From Polyporus tsugae (lineage: Eukaryota > Basidiomycota > Agaricomycetes > Polyporales > Polyporaceae), in contig JAHRBS010000012.1 in the NCBI GenBank assembly GCA_024305745.1, positions 439,001-503,000 on the forward strand: 64,000 nt of DNA, written 5' to 3'. The stretch's first letter is position 1. Every line of letters starts with the position of its first letter. The position numbers and the translations under genes were made by a program. This document shows, piece by piece, positions 22,305 to 34,078 of this stretch. Below the pieces are notes generated by a model, which had not been told where the DNA came from, made no database searches, and saw only the letters and a program-made list of their open reading frames with translations.

Positions 22305-23476
22305 GATGAAGATGAGGGAGGGTTAAGCGGACGGGGTCGTAAAGTGGAGTGGACACGGCAAGGAATGGAAAGCGTCGAGAGCAGATGAACGACGAGGACG
22401 ATGCAAAAGTAAGTAAGTGAGAAACAGTAAGGAGAAAGGGACTCTGGCACCGGGCACAGAGGATGGATGGAACAAGGAAGTGTTCTGAGGGCACACCTCC
22501 ACTGGGGGCCTAAGGTTATATACAATTTGCGCAGGTTACAGTTGTACTGCACGCGGTGCAAACCGTCCGATCGATGCATGCGCAGCGAGCGATCAGGGAC
22601 TCGGCGTTCGGCATCAAAAAGGGCATTGTCGGCGTTGGTCACCCCCCCGTTGTCGGGCACAAGCATCGCCGTTGGAGCAGGTGGGGCTACGAACCCGCGC
22701 AGTCCGAACGCGTTGTTCCAAGACCATGTCTATGTTCTAAATATGCATACTTGAGCACGGATGTTCTCATGGAGCGTCACCGTGCGATATTCGCGCGATG
22801 CTTTATGCAGTGTGCAGCTGGAAACCCATTATAAGTGTCGTTGATGTGCGGGCTGGATTCACGGACGCACTGCCAGACAAGCGTTCATGATGCTGCGGAA
22901 GCCTCACCCCATCAACGGCGCCTCACTGCTGAACGTTTGAACGAAGAAGCCGCACGTTACGACAGGTCATGGAACCGTGCAGTTGTAAAGCAATGTAGAT
23001 AAAGCAAATCCCGCACAGACCGTGCTCACACGGACCGCCGACGACATACGTCCAGGCCCGTCTGACTGTCCATCGTTCCACCACTACTATGACTTGTTTC
23101 GACAGCGCGGCAGAAAGCAGACCATCGGATCCTCAATGCTGTTCACGCTTCAGCGCTTCAGGTGTGCGAGTGAAACGCAGCCGCATTCCGTTCACCATCT
23201 CAGAGTGGTCATCCATCCCCGCGGGGACACGCCCACTGACCGGACAAAGTCACCCCGAAACAAACAACAACCAAGAAGCGCACCCTGATCAGCACGAGCT
23301 CGGAGCTGACAACTGAACCCAGGCCGATGGAAGTTGCGGGTAGTAATAACGTGTCGAGTTGTGACCTTGCGTCCATGCCGACGACCACATAGCAGCGCAG
23401 GGGGATGCGATTCCGTCTGACCATACACATTGCGATCTATGTCTACCCCTCCTGGACCCGCATATTGCCTTGGAGC
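22305..23476. other. Intergenic region
   Basis: About 1.2 kb. It includes the promoter of the CBM19-like gene (pyrimidine-rich just upstream on its strand) and the 3' side of ATP17. No other gene was recognised. Confidence 0.5.
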
Positions 23477-23995
23477 CTAGTGGGCGTGGTTCTTGTGGTG
23501 CTCTGAGAGGAAAGTTGGATGATAATCAACAACACTGCACGACGCTCCACGAAAAATCAACTTACTCAAGTGCACTGGAGTTCCCGACCAGACCGGCAGC
23601 ACCAGCATTCCCAACGCCTTCGTCAGCGGCCCGCGTCCCTGCATACATCAAGAAAAAAGGAAGCAGACGCACTCTGGTAGTCGATGGTGTAGCCCAGCCC
23701 GAAGATGGCGAGGATGCCAGCCAGGAGGGGGGCCGCAGACGCGTTCTTGCCGTTGAAGAAACGCGCCTTGATGCCACCGGCGGAAGTGGAAGCGGGACCC
23801 TTGGGAAGCCTGGAGTAGAAGTTGACGAGGGGGCCAAGGCCTGCGCCCGAGCCGGACGACTGCACGAAATCCATACGGTGAGTAAAACCGCTGGCATGAG
23901 CAGACGACCAAATAGCAGCTTACGAGGAGGGACGGGGAGGCGATTTTCGGGGGGACGAGGCCACCGAGCTGACGACGAATGAGAGTAGGCTGCAT
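23477..23995 (-). CDS. ATP17: Mitochondrial F1Fo-ATP synthase subunit f, with a 9-nt microexon
   Basis: A small inner-membrane Fo subunit (yeast Atp17 family) of about 97 residues. Exon 1 (23,924-23,995) gives MQPTLIRRQLGGLVPPKIAS. Exon 2 (23,673-23,859) gives LGPLVNFYSRLPKGPAS, KARFFNGKNASAAP and the membrane segment LLAGILAIFGLGYTIDYQ. The conserved fungal C-terminal ending DYQMHLKHHKNHAH is only obtained if a 9-nt exon (TGCACTTGA, 23,566-23,574) is spliced between exon 2 and the last exon. That microexon is flanked by CTCCAG and GTAAG, and the last exon starts AGCACCACAAG and ends with TAG at 23,477-23,479. Reading on without splicing gives an unrelated Ala-rich tail. The N terminus is basic and suits mitochondrial import. 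Confidence 0.88.
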
Positions 23996-24151
23996 GGTGG
24001 ACGCGACCTGGCGTAACAGACCAGAAGGAGGAGGAGGATGTCGAGTCTGCTTCGCTCCTCGACGTTCCTCTCCCTCGGAACCTTCCGGGATCATGGACAA
24101 GTCCACTATATTCGTGTGAAACATATAATTCAGCCGGGATATATCAACACG

Positions 24152-24252
24152 TGCCCCGTGGCTGAGTTGGTTACAGCGTCCGACTGTTATCAAGTGATCA
24201 AGATCCCTTGACGGCTATCGGAAGGTCATGAGTTCGAGCCTCATCGGGGCAG
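24152..24252 (+). tRNA. tRNA-Asn (anticodon GTT) with 27-nt intron
   Basis: Acceptor TGCCCCG pairs fully with CGGGGCA. The D-arm is GGCTGAGTTGGTTACAGC. The anticodon stem TCCGA/TCGGA has loop CTGTTA+A, anticodon GTT. A 27-nt intron sits one base 3' of the anticodon, the canonical place. The T-arm ATGAG/CTCAT encloses TTCGAGC. The mature length is about 74 nt. TTTTT follows two bases later as pol III terminator. Isotype is unambiguous. Confidence 0.94.
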
Positions 24253-24734
24253 AATCTTTTTCACTTTTAATTTTTGTTGGCAATTCACCAAGGTCTCCAG
24301 GTTGCTTACCTACATGAGCAAGAGCATCTCAGCTGCCTTGCAAGTACCCATTCATATTTATTTGGGTGGTTGCAATTACCACCGGGAGCGGTAGAAAAGA
24401 CGGCTATCGTCCTGCTTAAAGTTATTCGCACGCACCATCTCTCCTAGTGGCCAGACAACTAGGCGTTTATTGTTTTACGATCTGAATCGTTCAGACGTGC
24501 ATTGAAGAAGATAGAGTGGAATCTATTGATACAAAACAACGACCCAGAGATGTTGAAAGTCTGGGAGGGCCGGACTATGTTGAATACCCGACGAACTACG
24601 TATCTAATAACTGCTGCTGTCCCGGGCCTACACAGCAAGAATCCAAAGCCAAACCGCCCCCGCCCCCACCGCCAACCATAGATATGATACAAACAGATCT
24701 AGCCTGCACCCCCTGCCCAAATCATCTCAACCGC
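24253..24734. other. Intergenic region
   Basis: About 480 nt between tRNA-Asn and the 3' end of the SHMT gene. No gene recognised. A C-rich tract lies near 24,655-24,675. Confidence 0.5.
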
Positions 24735-26655
24735 CTAGTCATCCTCCTCGATGCCAGCCGGGCGGACGAGCGTCGAGACGTCGACGCCGGGGAGCGGCCA
24801 CCGCCGCGCGAACACGCGCACCTCCTTGCCGAGGTCGTTCACCTTCTGGGCGCCGACCTTGCCGTCGGCCGGGGTCTTCGCGACGCGGACGAAGTCCTTG
24901 AGGAGCTTGCTGCCCGCCTCCTTCTGGAGGGTGAGCGAGAGCTGGACGGCGCGGTGGAGGAAGTCCGCGACGACCTTCATGTCGTCCTCGGTCATGTTGC
25001 GGGACGTCAGGGCAGCCGTGCCGAGACGGATACCGCCGGGCACCTGGGCATTGGTGTCGCCGGAGACGGCGTTCTCTGCAGGACAGAAAAGTCAGCAAAA
25101 TGTCAAGCTGGAGGGAACGGTGTAGCAAACACACTGTTGATAGTGATGCCGACAATGTCGCAGAGCTTCTCGAGCTTGGAGCCCGTGAGACCGAGCGGGC
25201 GGAGGTCCCAGAGGACAAGATGGTTGTCCGTGCCGGACGTCTGGAGCTTGTAGCCGTGGGCAACGAGCTCCTTGCCGAGCGTCGACGCGTTGGCAATGAC
25301 TTGCTTCGCGTACGCCTTCCATGTGGGCTGGCACGCCTGCAGGAGGGCGGTGGCGACACCGGCGATGGTCTAGAATGGAGCACACGTCAGAACGCGCGTA
25401 CGTCAAGACAAGGTAAGCTGACGAACGTTGTTGTGAGGACCCCCCTGGCACGCAGGGAAGACCGCCTCGTTGACGCGCTTCTTAAGGTCCTTCGCCTTTT
25501 CCGAATCTTTCCGGAAGAAGATGAGACCGGCACGCGGTCCACGGAGCGTCTTGTGGGTCGTGGTCGTCACGACGTCGCAGTACTGGAAGGGGTCGGCAAG
25601 CTCGCCGGCGGCAACGAGACCACTCGTGTGCGCGATGTCGGCCATCAAGAACGCACCATGTTCGTCGGCGGTCTCTCGGAGGGCCTTGTAGTCCCAATCG
25701 CGCGGGTACGCGGACGCACCGCAGATGATCAGACGCGGCTTGTAGATCTTGGCCAGCTTCGCGACGCCCTTGTAGTCGATCAACTGCGTCTCCGGGTCGA
25801 GCGAGTACGGAAGGGACTGGAAGTAGATGGACGAGGCGGTCATCTTCTTCTTTGCGGTCTGCACAACGGTGCGATTCTCGCGTCAGTAGCGTTTCACAGA
25901 CGCAAGCCAGGTGTTAGACGTACGTAGTACCCGTGCGTTAAGTGACCGCCATCCGGGAGACCAAGACCCATCAAGCGGTCCTGGGGCTGAATGAGCGCCG
26001 TTAACGCGGCGAAGTTGGCAGTCTATGCGATATCACGTCACGCATATGCGTGTGCACAGCGCGGGGAAACGCGTATCAGTCAATTTCACGCTGACGGAAA
26101 GGCGGAGGCGCGGGGTGCGGAATTACGTACAGAGCCAGAGTACGGCTGGACGTCGACGCCCCACTGGGCAGCGTCGAGATGGAACGCCTGGAGGGCGCGC
26201 TTCTGGCAGAGCAGCTCGAGCTCGTCGACGTACTCGTTGCCGCCGTAGTACCGCGCGTTGGGGAGGCCCTCCGAGTACTTGTTCGTGAGGATCGAGCCGT
26301 TCGCCTCCATCGTTGCCCGGCTCGTCAGGTTCTGCAATGCACATGGTCACCACTACTGCTCCGGAGATAAGCAGACAAACGGAAAGGTGGATTTGACGTA
26401 CCTCGGACGCGATGAGCTCGAGGCCGGAGAACTGCCTCCACGTCTCCTTGTCGATGATGTTCTGCACCTCGGGATCGACCTCCGCGAGCGGCGCGTAGAG
26501 GCTCTTGTTCTGCGGAAAGGAGTCAGTCGGGCACCTTTAAATTGGGGCCGATCGAGAGCGCGACTCACAAAATCGGGAATGCTGGCCATCGTTCTGGAGA
26601 GCGGGGCGCGACGGAGGGCGGGGGTGGTGATGGGGCGAGAGAGAAGGCGGAACAT
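24735..26655 (-). CDS. Serine hydroxymethyltransferase
   Basis: PLP enzyme converting serine and tetrahydrofolate to glycine and 5,10-methylene-THF. Motifs in order are [77 protein letters not shown] and [13 protein letters not shown]. They are followed by [16 protein letters not shown] and the PLP-lysine motif [16 protein letters not shown]. The C-terminal half has [15 protein letters not shown] and [15 protein letters not shown]. It is intact over about seven exons and about 500 residues. The first ATG (26,655) gives [16 protein letters not shown], Arg-rich and without acidic residues, which looks like a mitochondrial presequence. A second in-frame ATG 22 codons later (MASIPDF) would give a cytosolic form. 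Which start is used cannot be decided from sequence. Confidence 0.95.
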
Positions 26656-27244
26656 TGAAAATAATCGACGGCGCTGGTGCTATAAACCTTTGGGGTCAGA
26701 CTGCCTGCCAAACCTTGACCGCGATGGGATCAGTCACGTGCGCGTGCTTTTGACTCGAGCTTCTTCCGTGGTGCCAGTGGTGGGCTCACGAAGGCGTGTC
26801 GCATCAGCCCACGCGCGGTCTCCCGACCTTTTAAGCCTGCTTGTGCCTTCCTTTAGAGGACACGGCAACCCGCGCCCACGATACACGCACAGAAACAGAA
26901 ACGGGTTTCAATCCGCATGTCATTACGGCAGTAAATGCGACAGAGCACCCGGACAGCTAGTATGTAATGCGAATGATCGAACAGCGGCTATGGATAGGGT
27001 AGCGCAACACAGAGCGAGACGAGCACCGCGAGCGACAAGCATGTTAAGATACAAATACATAGATGTAAATGCGTGGAAGACGATGATAGTGTATGCTCAT
27101 GATCCCAGATGCGATAAAATGGTTTCCCAGACCGAACGAAGAAGGTCCAAAGATAAAACAACGGAAACGGAGCGGCGATGGGGTATACAATGGGGGGTTA
27201 CAGTCCACCGTCCGATCCATATACATATACCAAACGGGATGGGT
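26656..27244. other. Intergenic region
   Basis: About 590 nt between the SHMT start and the 3' end of the carboxylesterase-like gene, both on the minus strand. It holds the SHMT promoter; no coding sequence was recognised. Confidence 0.5.
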
Positions 27245-29449
27245 TCACCACCGCGGCCGCGAGTCCGCCGGGGGCCCGTTGCACAACTCGATCCCGAGCT
27301 TCTGTACCAGCCCGACCCCGAGCGGCTCGAGCGCCTCCTTCCACACCTGCGTCCGCCGGCGCGCCTCGAAGATGCACATGTTGCGCTCGCCCGTCTCGCC
27401 CTCGGGCCCGAACACGTACACCCTGTCCTCGCGCCACGGCGCCTCCCCGTACGCGAACGTGATCCAGCGCTCCTGCACCGCGTTCCGCACGCGCGAGTAC
27501 GTCCAGTCGTCGACGACGGGCATCGCCCAGTCCGCGTCGTACTCGTACCGCGTGCTATTCCCGTTCGCCGCGCACTTGGTCACCATGCACTCGTCGTCCG
27601 AGTCGTCGTCGTCGTCCGAGTAGTAGCAGCCGTTCTCGTTCGGCACGAGGTCGCAGTCGTAGAAGGACGGCGTCGAGAGCGTGGGCAGCGGGACGTTGTC
27701 GAAGAGGTACATGAGGTCCACTGCGTGGTGCGGCACGCCGCGCGAGGGCCCCTCCTGGTCGAAGACGTAGCGCCAGACGCCGTGCCCGCCACGTTGTGCG
27801 CGTAGGGTCGACGCGAGCAGCTCCGTGGGCCACGCGAATCTTGTGTCGTTGATGAGCTCCAGGACGCGATCGGGGAGCTCGTCTGCGGGCGTCGCAGCGC
27901 TAATGTCGTACAACCGGAGGATCGTGCTCGCCTTGGTGAGTGACTGGCAGATGGCGCGTATCCGCTTGACGGCGCCAGGAGAGGTCCAGAGCGATGCGGG
28001 GAGAGACCAGAGCAAGGATTCCGCGCCGCATTCGCCAATGAGGATCGGTTGTCGAACGTGCGCAGCGTGAGGCATCCTCGAGCGCGAGTGCGAGCGCGAA
28101 TGTTCACGTAAATGCTGAGCGACCTTCTTGAGATGATGCGAGTGGCCGCCAAGTTCCATGACCAGATGCGATCTCGAGTGGTGTTCATGTGCCGCCCAAG
28201 AGCCGTCCGCAGGATCCGATACCAAAGACCCAGACCAGCCCTTGCGGAAGAATACGCCGTCGTCAGTCGCGCGAATGTTCTCGCCGAGCATCACGAGCTT
28301 CTCCACGGGAAGCTTGCGCAGGTCCTCGACGGTCTGCACGCGCAGCGCCGCCATCGTCTTCCTCAGTTCCCAGCCCGCGGCGTGGGCATTGGGCACCTCT
28401 AGATCGACAATCGCGCTCTGGACGATCGAGCGCTGGAACAACGGCGCAACCTCGTTCGCAGACGAGTGCAGGTGACACAGGATGTCGCCCGCGCCTGTGG
28501 CCTCGCCAAAGAGCGTCACATTGTTCGGGTTGCCGCCGAAAGGCTGGATGAAGCGGTAAACCCACTCCATCGCCCGTCTTTGGTCCCGGAGGCCTTGAAC
28601 CCCAAAGCATGGCAGTGTCAGTTATGGAGCGAGGCTGGCGAAGACGACGGGATGACGCACCATAGTTGCCCACGCCCTCATCACCAGCAGCAGCGTTGTC
28701 CTCATGCAGCGCCGGGCTCGCCGCGAAGCCTAGCAGACCCAGACGGAAGCTAGATGCTGAAGTTTAGCCCCCACCGATAGCGCTTGAAACGGAGGCGAGC
28801 CACACAGAAGCGTACCGAGGGAAGGTGGACTTACTTGATGGACACGACGACGACGGGCTTCCCAAACTGGATGCTCTTCTGGACGAGCGGGCCAGCGTCG
28901 GTCACCCAGTTCGCGCCGGAGCCCCGGTTCCCACCCCTGATGAGATTGCCACGGCCGGTGAGGGAGAGGTTGTGAGGACAACGCGAGGGAAAAGACCTAC
29001 CCGTGGATCCAGAGCATGACTGGCAAGTGCGAGTCAGGCGTCGCGCTCGCAGGGCATGTGATGTTGAGGTTGAGGCAGTCGAGCTCAGATTGCTCTAACG
29101 CCTGGTTGGGGATGCAGTCCTCGGTGAGGTTGAAGAGCTCCTCTTCGACGCTCTTGAAATTTGGTTGAGGACAAATGGGCCTGTAGAGGACAGCTGGGCA
29201 TTAGCCCATGTGTACGTCGTGTGATATGTACACGTACCCATGTCGGGAACAGTCAGTTACTGGTGGGTAACGCGTGAAGACCTTGGACTGGCGAAAGCGA
29301 GCGGGTATGGTGGCATACTTGATGCCGAGGTACTGATGTACTGGTGCGTCAGGGGTGGAGACTTCATGGACGACACCGGTGAAGGTGGTTTTGAGGTCGT
29401 CGTGGAGGACGACTGGTTCTTGAACACCGTCGTGGATTTTGGCGATCAT
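27245..29449 (-). CDS. Type-B carboxylesterase-like protein without catalytic serine
   Basis: Alpha/beta hydrolase of the carboxylesterase/lipase type-B family. Visible motifs are HQYLGIKYATIPARF, SELDCLNLNITCPAS, the oxyanion-hole region VMLWIHGGNRGSGANW and VVSINFRLGLLGFAAS. GNYGLRDQRRAMEWV then leads to the nucleophile elbow. Family members read FGESAGAG there; this protein reads FGEATGAG, so the Ser is Ala. A His-containing segment (RGVPHHAVDLMYLFDN) and a possible acid region (LIGECGAESLL) remain. There is no signal peptide. An acidic insert (SDDDDDSDDE) lies near residue 560. The exons join cleanly (for example SIN-FRLG and NYG-LRDQ) and the frame is open to the stop. This suggests a conserved non-enzymatic or altered-mechanism protein rather than a dead gene. 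Confidence 0.82.
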
Positions 29450-32016
29450 TGATGACGCTGCAGGAAGGCCCTAGGACTGGGGGTCCGCAGGTACGCGAGG
29501 TATACACGAGTATGGGGGGAGGTAGGAGGAGGGGGCGGGGGAGAGTGGGGGGCGAACCCCCCGGGAATCTGGATTTGTACTCGCGACGGGGAGCGCATCC
29601 GCAACTTGTCGATCTCTCCCTTTCTGGATAGGAGGAGCAAGAAACTGCAGGCTTGGGCTCGAACAGGCAACTGATCCCTCCAGGCATTCAGTGCAGTGTC
29701 CGCGCTCTGAGCGGCAATCGCCGAGAACCTGGGTCAATAGAGGACAACAGACGCACCGACCCGCCGCAGAACGGACTGGAACCTTTTCTCGCCCCCTCCT
29801 CGCCCATCCAGGCGTCACATTTGACATCAACATGACGACAATGTCTCCTGAGTGCTGGTTCCGGCTTCACCCGACACGTGTGACCAAAAACCTCGGCGCA
29901 AATGTCATTGCGAGTATTCTGGAGCGGAGAGAAGTTTAGACAAATTTATCGAAGTGAAGGAACTTAAGACGCACAAGCAATGTGTTTCGTGAAGTGCGAA
30001 TCCTGGTTAGAGTCTAAGTTCTGAGCCTCGGAAGGACGAACCTTAAGGGTTGGCACACGCTTATCCGAGCGTGGGTGGCATCCAGCAGCCAAAGGACGTT
30101 GATTGTTCAAAAGCTGAAGAAAGATTGCTCCGTTAGGCCCGATTGGGCACTCGATTAGCGTTCCCCATGCGGAGGGAAGCTTGGAAGTACTCGAACCAAC
30201 CAATCAATCAGGCGGGGGGAGAAAGACCGGGGAACGCTCTCTGTCACGCCTTGCAACGAACAACATATTGGACCGACTCTTGTTCAGTGGAGACTTCCAT
30301 TGAAGCAGCGAACAGCATTCATTGGGACAGACCCCAGCGCTGTGCGTTACATAACCTAGACTGTAGCGTGCTCAGTGGAAGGTGGCTCAATCAATACGTA
30401 ACAAGAACATACCTATCTCACGTACCCCAGGAATAACGCGGGCTACGTACCGGTTTCCCGGGTCCACGCTTGGTGTGGCCAGCGGCCATACGTGATAAGA
30501 GGCGCGAACGATGTTGAACACGTCCGCGTTGTGATAAAGCCGAGCTTCTACCCTTGACAAAAAACAAGTCAGCTCGGGACGGATTATGATTGTATTGAGT
30601 TGGTCTCACAGGACGCCGCAGGGTGATGCAAATTCCCGACTGCTACTTGAAAACTGCATCGAAACCTTCTATAAGTACCTCCTACTCGTGTTGATCCTTC
30701 TGCCCGCCGACCACCCCGCAGAACAGAGCAGGGAGATGAGCATGAGGGTGTCATGCGCGTAACGTGGTCGTCGCAAGGCAGGCACCCACGGAGAAGACGA
30801 GGGTCCAGGACCCAATCGCGCAGTCAAGAAGGCCGGCCGATAACCTGACCTCCAGCGGCGAACATTCCCAGCGGCGGCTCCTTGATTCTGGTCTCGAATG
30901 GATACCAACTGGGAAGATACAGCGGTCATTGGCGGGCTATCTTCGGGAACGAAGCGCGAAGACGAAGACGCAGGAGCAGAGAAAGCCAGTTCGCAGATCC
31001 CAGCGCATATAGTGACCCGGAGGTGCGGGCGAAGTGAATCGAGAACAAGAGCCAAGAGAGGTACCGGCCGAGATATATAGCGACTCAAGAGGACCCGCGC
31101 CCCTTACGTGGGTCGCTCTCTGTTATGCAGGGGTGCGTTCTGGGGTGCTTTGTGGCCACGCTAATTGTGGATGCTGGTCGACGAATATGTGCTATTAGTG
31201 GGGCGGGGTGGCTTCTCGGGACGTTATCGGACGCCGGTGGCCTCAATCGCAGACGACGGAGGTACTGACGGTCTTCTTGTAAGAGGGAGCCAGAGGGCGT
31301 GTTTGGATTTTGGGAAGGATGCTGGGGGTCAGAGAAAGAGCTGGAGGGGAGACCCTCGCAACCCACACGAGTGTCGACGTCGAGGCACCATATTTGGAAG
31401 GGCCCGTGGCGCAGCCCGACAACCGAATATTACGATGCACGATGCCCGGAGGTGGCGCTCATCGTCCTGGACCCGCTGCACCTCACAGTCTGTAACACGA
31501 CGAGCAATCGACAGAGTTACGGGCAAGTTTCGGTGCTCGCTGATCCCTGAAGGTCGACGTCAAGACTCAAGAGACTCGTAAACAGATATCAGATGTGCGA
31601 CTGGTGTGCATCTATCATGAGCGGCGTCTCACGCTCGCGCCGTCGGCACGACCGCCGCACTAGGACATCCTAGTGCTTGGAATTCCGACTTGCGTCGGTT
31701 GAGTCGCACAGCGCCCTTCATCGCAACTCTAACACATATTTCCATGGATCAATTTCTCGAGGGATGAGTGCACTACATAGGCTGTAGATCACGACTTCCG
31801 GTCCACTATATGAAGCTAAAACGATTAACCAACTCTTCAAAGCCAGCCATTAGCAACTAGCACTCTAGATCCCGATGGCTGGGAAACGGTTTGTGCACCA
31901 CGATACTTCGCTACAGATCCAAGCCCAAAGCTACCGGAAGACGGCGCGAGATCCCCCTCGAAATGGAGCTCAGCATGGGTCACGACTAGGAGAAAGGGCG
32001 GACAGGCCGACATGCG
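29450..32016. other. Large intergenic region, no gene recognised
   Basis: About 2.6 kb. ORFs up to about 140 codons appear on both strands, but none shows a domain or a plausible spliced continuation. Near 30,420-30,610 a minus-strand frame (RMAAGHTKRGPGKPVRSPRY) looks protein-like but is isolated. A perfect 9-bp inverted repeat (GCACTAGGA/TCCTAGTGC) lies at 31,657-31,676. The region may hold decayed mobile sequence. Confidence 0.4.
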
Positions 32017-33428
32017 TTATGCGTCCGGTGTATCTGGATTCGCCCTTAGGCAGTCTACGAGTCCCTCGGGATCCCACAAGAACTGTGCCGATCGAACTAC
32101 AGACGAGTTGCACATGAGGACCACTACATTCCATGGCGGATGCAGGAAATTTAAAGCAGACGACGCACCATCGCTGTCCTGAACATCCAGCTGTATCTGC
32201 AACACGTCCCGCGGCAGGCCGGGCAGACGACCCACGATCTCTTTCGTCCACCACTGGGTGTCGTGCTCCCTGTCGTTCTCATCGATGTGCAGAAAGAACG
32301 CGCAGATCGACGGGAACCGCCCGAGAGCACCCTGCATCTCCGCGCCACATACGATGTCGAGGAAGCCAGCACGGGTAAGATCATAAGCGAGGGTTGCCCC
32401 ACCGGTGGGATGGAGGGTGATCCTCGGCCGCAGCCGCACACGCAGCTCCTGAAACTCCGGGCCAGATTGGACGTGGGGTAGTATCTGTAAGACGGGGGTG
32501 ATTGGATGTGTCTTGTATGCTGGATCATAAACCATAACGTCTAGGCTCCGGAGGTTCATGAAGTCGCCGACGCATTCGAGGAAGCTCGCTGTTGCCAACC
32601 GTCTGTTCTAGTCTGCACTTCGGCGAGCGAGACGGATGCAGATGCTTACCGGATACGACCGTATATCCGGTCATGCGGAGTTTCAGACGGGTCACGGAGT
32701 ATCAAAAGCATCCCCGAGGGAGGGCCTTTTCTGTGCAAAGCAAGGGGGCGTACGCCTTGCTCCCGCGTCAACGATATTCAACCTCTCCAAGAACAGCACG
32801 CGAGAATACACACATCGGATTCTATGCTAAGATTCCTTAGCTGACGACAGCTCTCCGGTCTGCGATTGACCATTCGCCTTTCGCGGAGTTCGCCAGCGAA
32901 CCGCTCTAGCCGGTTAGATTGCTCATCTGCCAAGGTCAACCACCTGAGCAGAGGAAGGGACCAGACGACGTGGAAGAGCTCCGGAGCGGACAGGCCAGCG
33001 ATCGAAAGCAGCAGTTTCGTGAGCCCTCGAAAGTCGGTGATATACCTAGAGTAGCCGGGTGGGTAGGACCGGCCCCAGTCGACCCTAGTATCGATGACGA
33101 GATGGCAGCAGTTTGGGAGCAAACGAGGAAGCGGGAACCGTGCAAACGGAATATATTCGTATCCCACGATGTGAATCGTCGTCACTAGTTCGGCGAGGCG
33201 TGGATGTTCCGTGAGGAGGTCCAAAAGCAGGTCGACATGGTCGGATTGGCCAAACCGGACTTCGCGGAGGAGGTTACGGCGGCTGCGAGGCAACCATGCG
33301 CTGCAGACTAGGGCGCACGCGCGAAGGGTCCCGTAGTTCTCCTTGAAACTCTCGTGTATGTCTTTACGAGAGTCACAGTGATCGATTATGCCCTCGCAGA
33401 CGTCGATAGGGAGGAGGGCATCGTCCAT
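32017..33428 (-). CDS. F-box-like protein
   Basis: Two exons. Exon 1 starts with MDDALLPIDVCEGIIDHCDS, the weak F-box opening usual in basidiomycetes (LP-DV-E-IIDH). ALVCSAWLPRSRRNLLREV follows, and then a leucine-rich part (LVTTIHIVGYEYIP, LTKLLLSIAGLSAPEL, LPLLRWLTLAD). A donor just after ESDV (GATGT/GTGTAT) joins to RLATASFLECVGDF near 32,590 after an intron of about 240 nt. Exon 2 continues with LRSLDVMVYDP and ends at 32,017. About 390 residues. F-box proteins recruit substrates to SCF ubiquitin ligases, but many fungal members are unassigned. An in-frame ATG 7 codons upstream (33,449) is an alternative start. Confidence 0.65.
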
Positions 33429-34078
33429 GGCACTATCTGGAAAGGTCAATCTCCGAAAGGTTCCTTGGTGTGAGGCGCACCAGCGTGGATGAGGGGAAGG
33501 ATGGCGTATTCAACTTGGTATTGGTACTCGTTGACCGTTGTAGTGGTGGGTGTGCAAGCTGATTCAGACTGTAGCCGCTTACACGTGTAGAGGAACAATC
33601 TTTGGCGTCTGTGGTCTTGACACAGCCTCCGACTGCCACGGAAACCATATACCGTATATCGTTGCCAAGCAGTACGTCCCGGTCTGTAGGAGGACGCGAA
33701 AGGCAAAGACCGGAGAGATGAGACGCTACTGTAGTGGCAACAAAAACGCAATTTAAACGGAGGCGTACAATGACACTCCCCGGGTCTTGCAACGCTCCTC
33801 ACGATATTTGCCAATGAACAGAACGGCCACTCTGGAAGATTGTACAATGTCAGCATTCGGCAATGCAAGTAGTTCAGATGACCGTAGAACGATTACGGAA
33901 TGTTGCAATCGGTCTCGGAATAAGCGGTTCAGATTGTTTGTAATGGCAAAGGATACAGTGCGCGCCAGCGGCCGCATGCACTTCTCAGCAGATACTGCAA
34001 AGGGGATTGCACGAGATTACATTGATGGAGTAAGGCTACAACGTACGTACGCACGAGTTCGGTAGATACCAGCGGTCC
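33429..34078. other. Intergenic region
   Basis: About 650 nt between the F-box-like gene start and the SRP19 3' end. No gene recognised. Confidence 0.5.

Noticed and set aside
26258..27805. 515-codon plus-strand ORF
   Set aside because: It runs antisense to SHMT and the carboxylesterase-like gene; its Arg/His/Val-rich composition reflects GC-rich codons of the real genes.
29640..29735. tRNA-like sequence on the minus strand (GTTCGAGCC and CTCAGAGCGCGG)
   Set aside because: T-arm and anticodon stems do not pair and the acceptor is absent; the B-box-like match alone is not enough.
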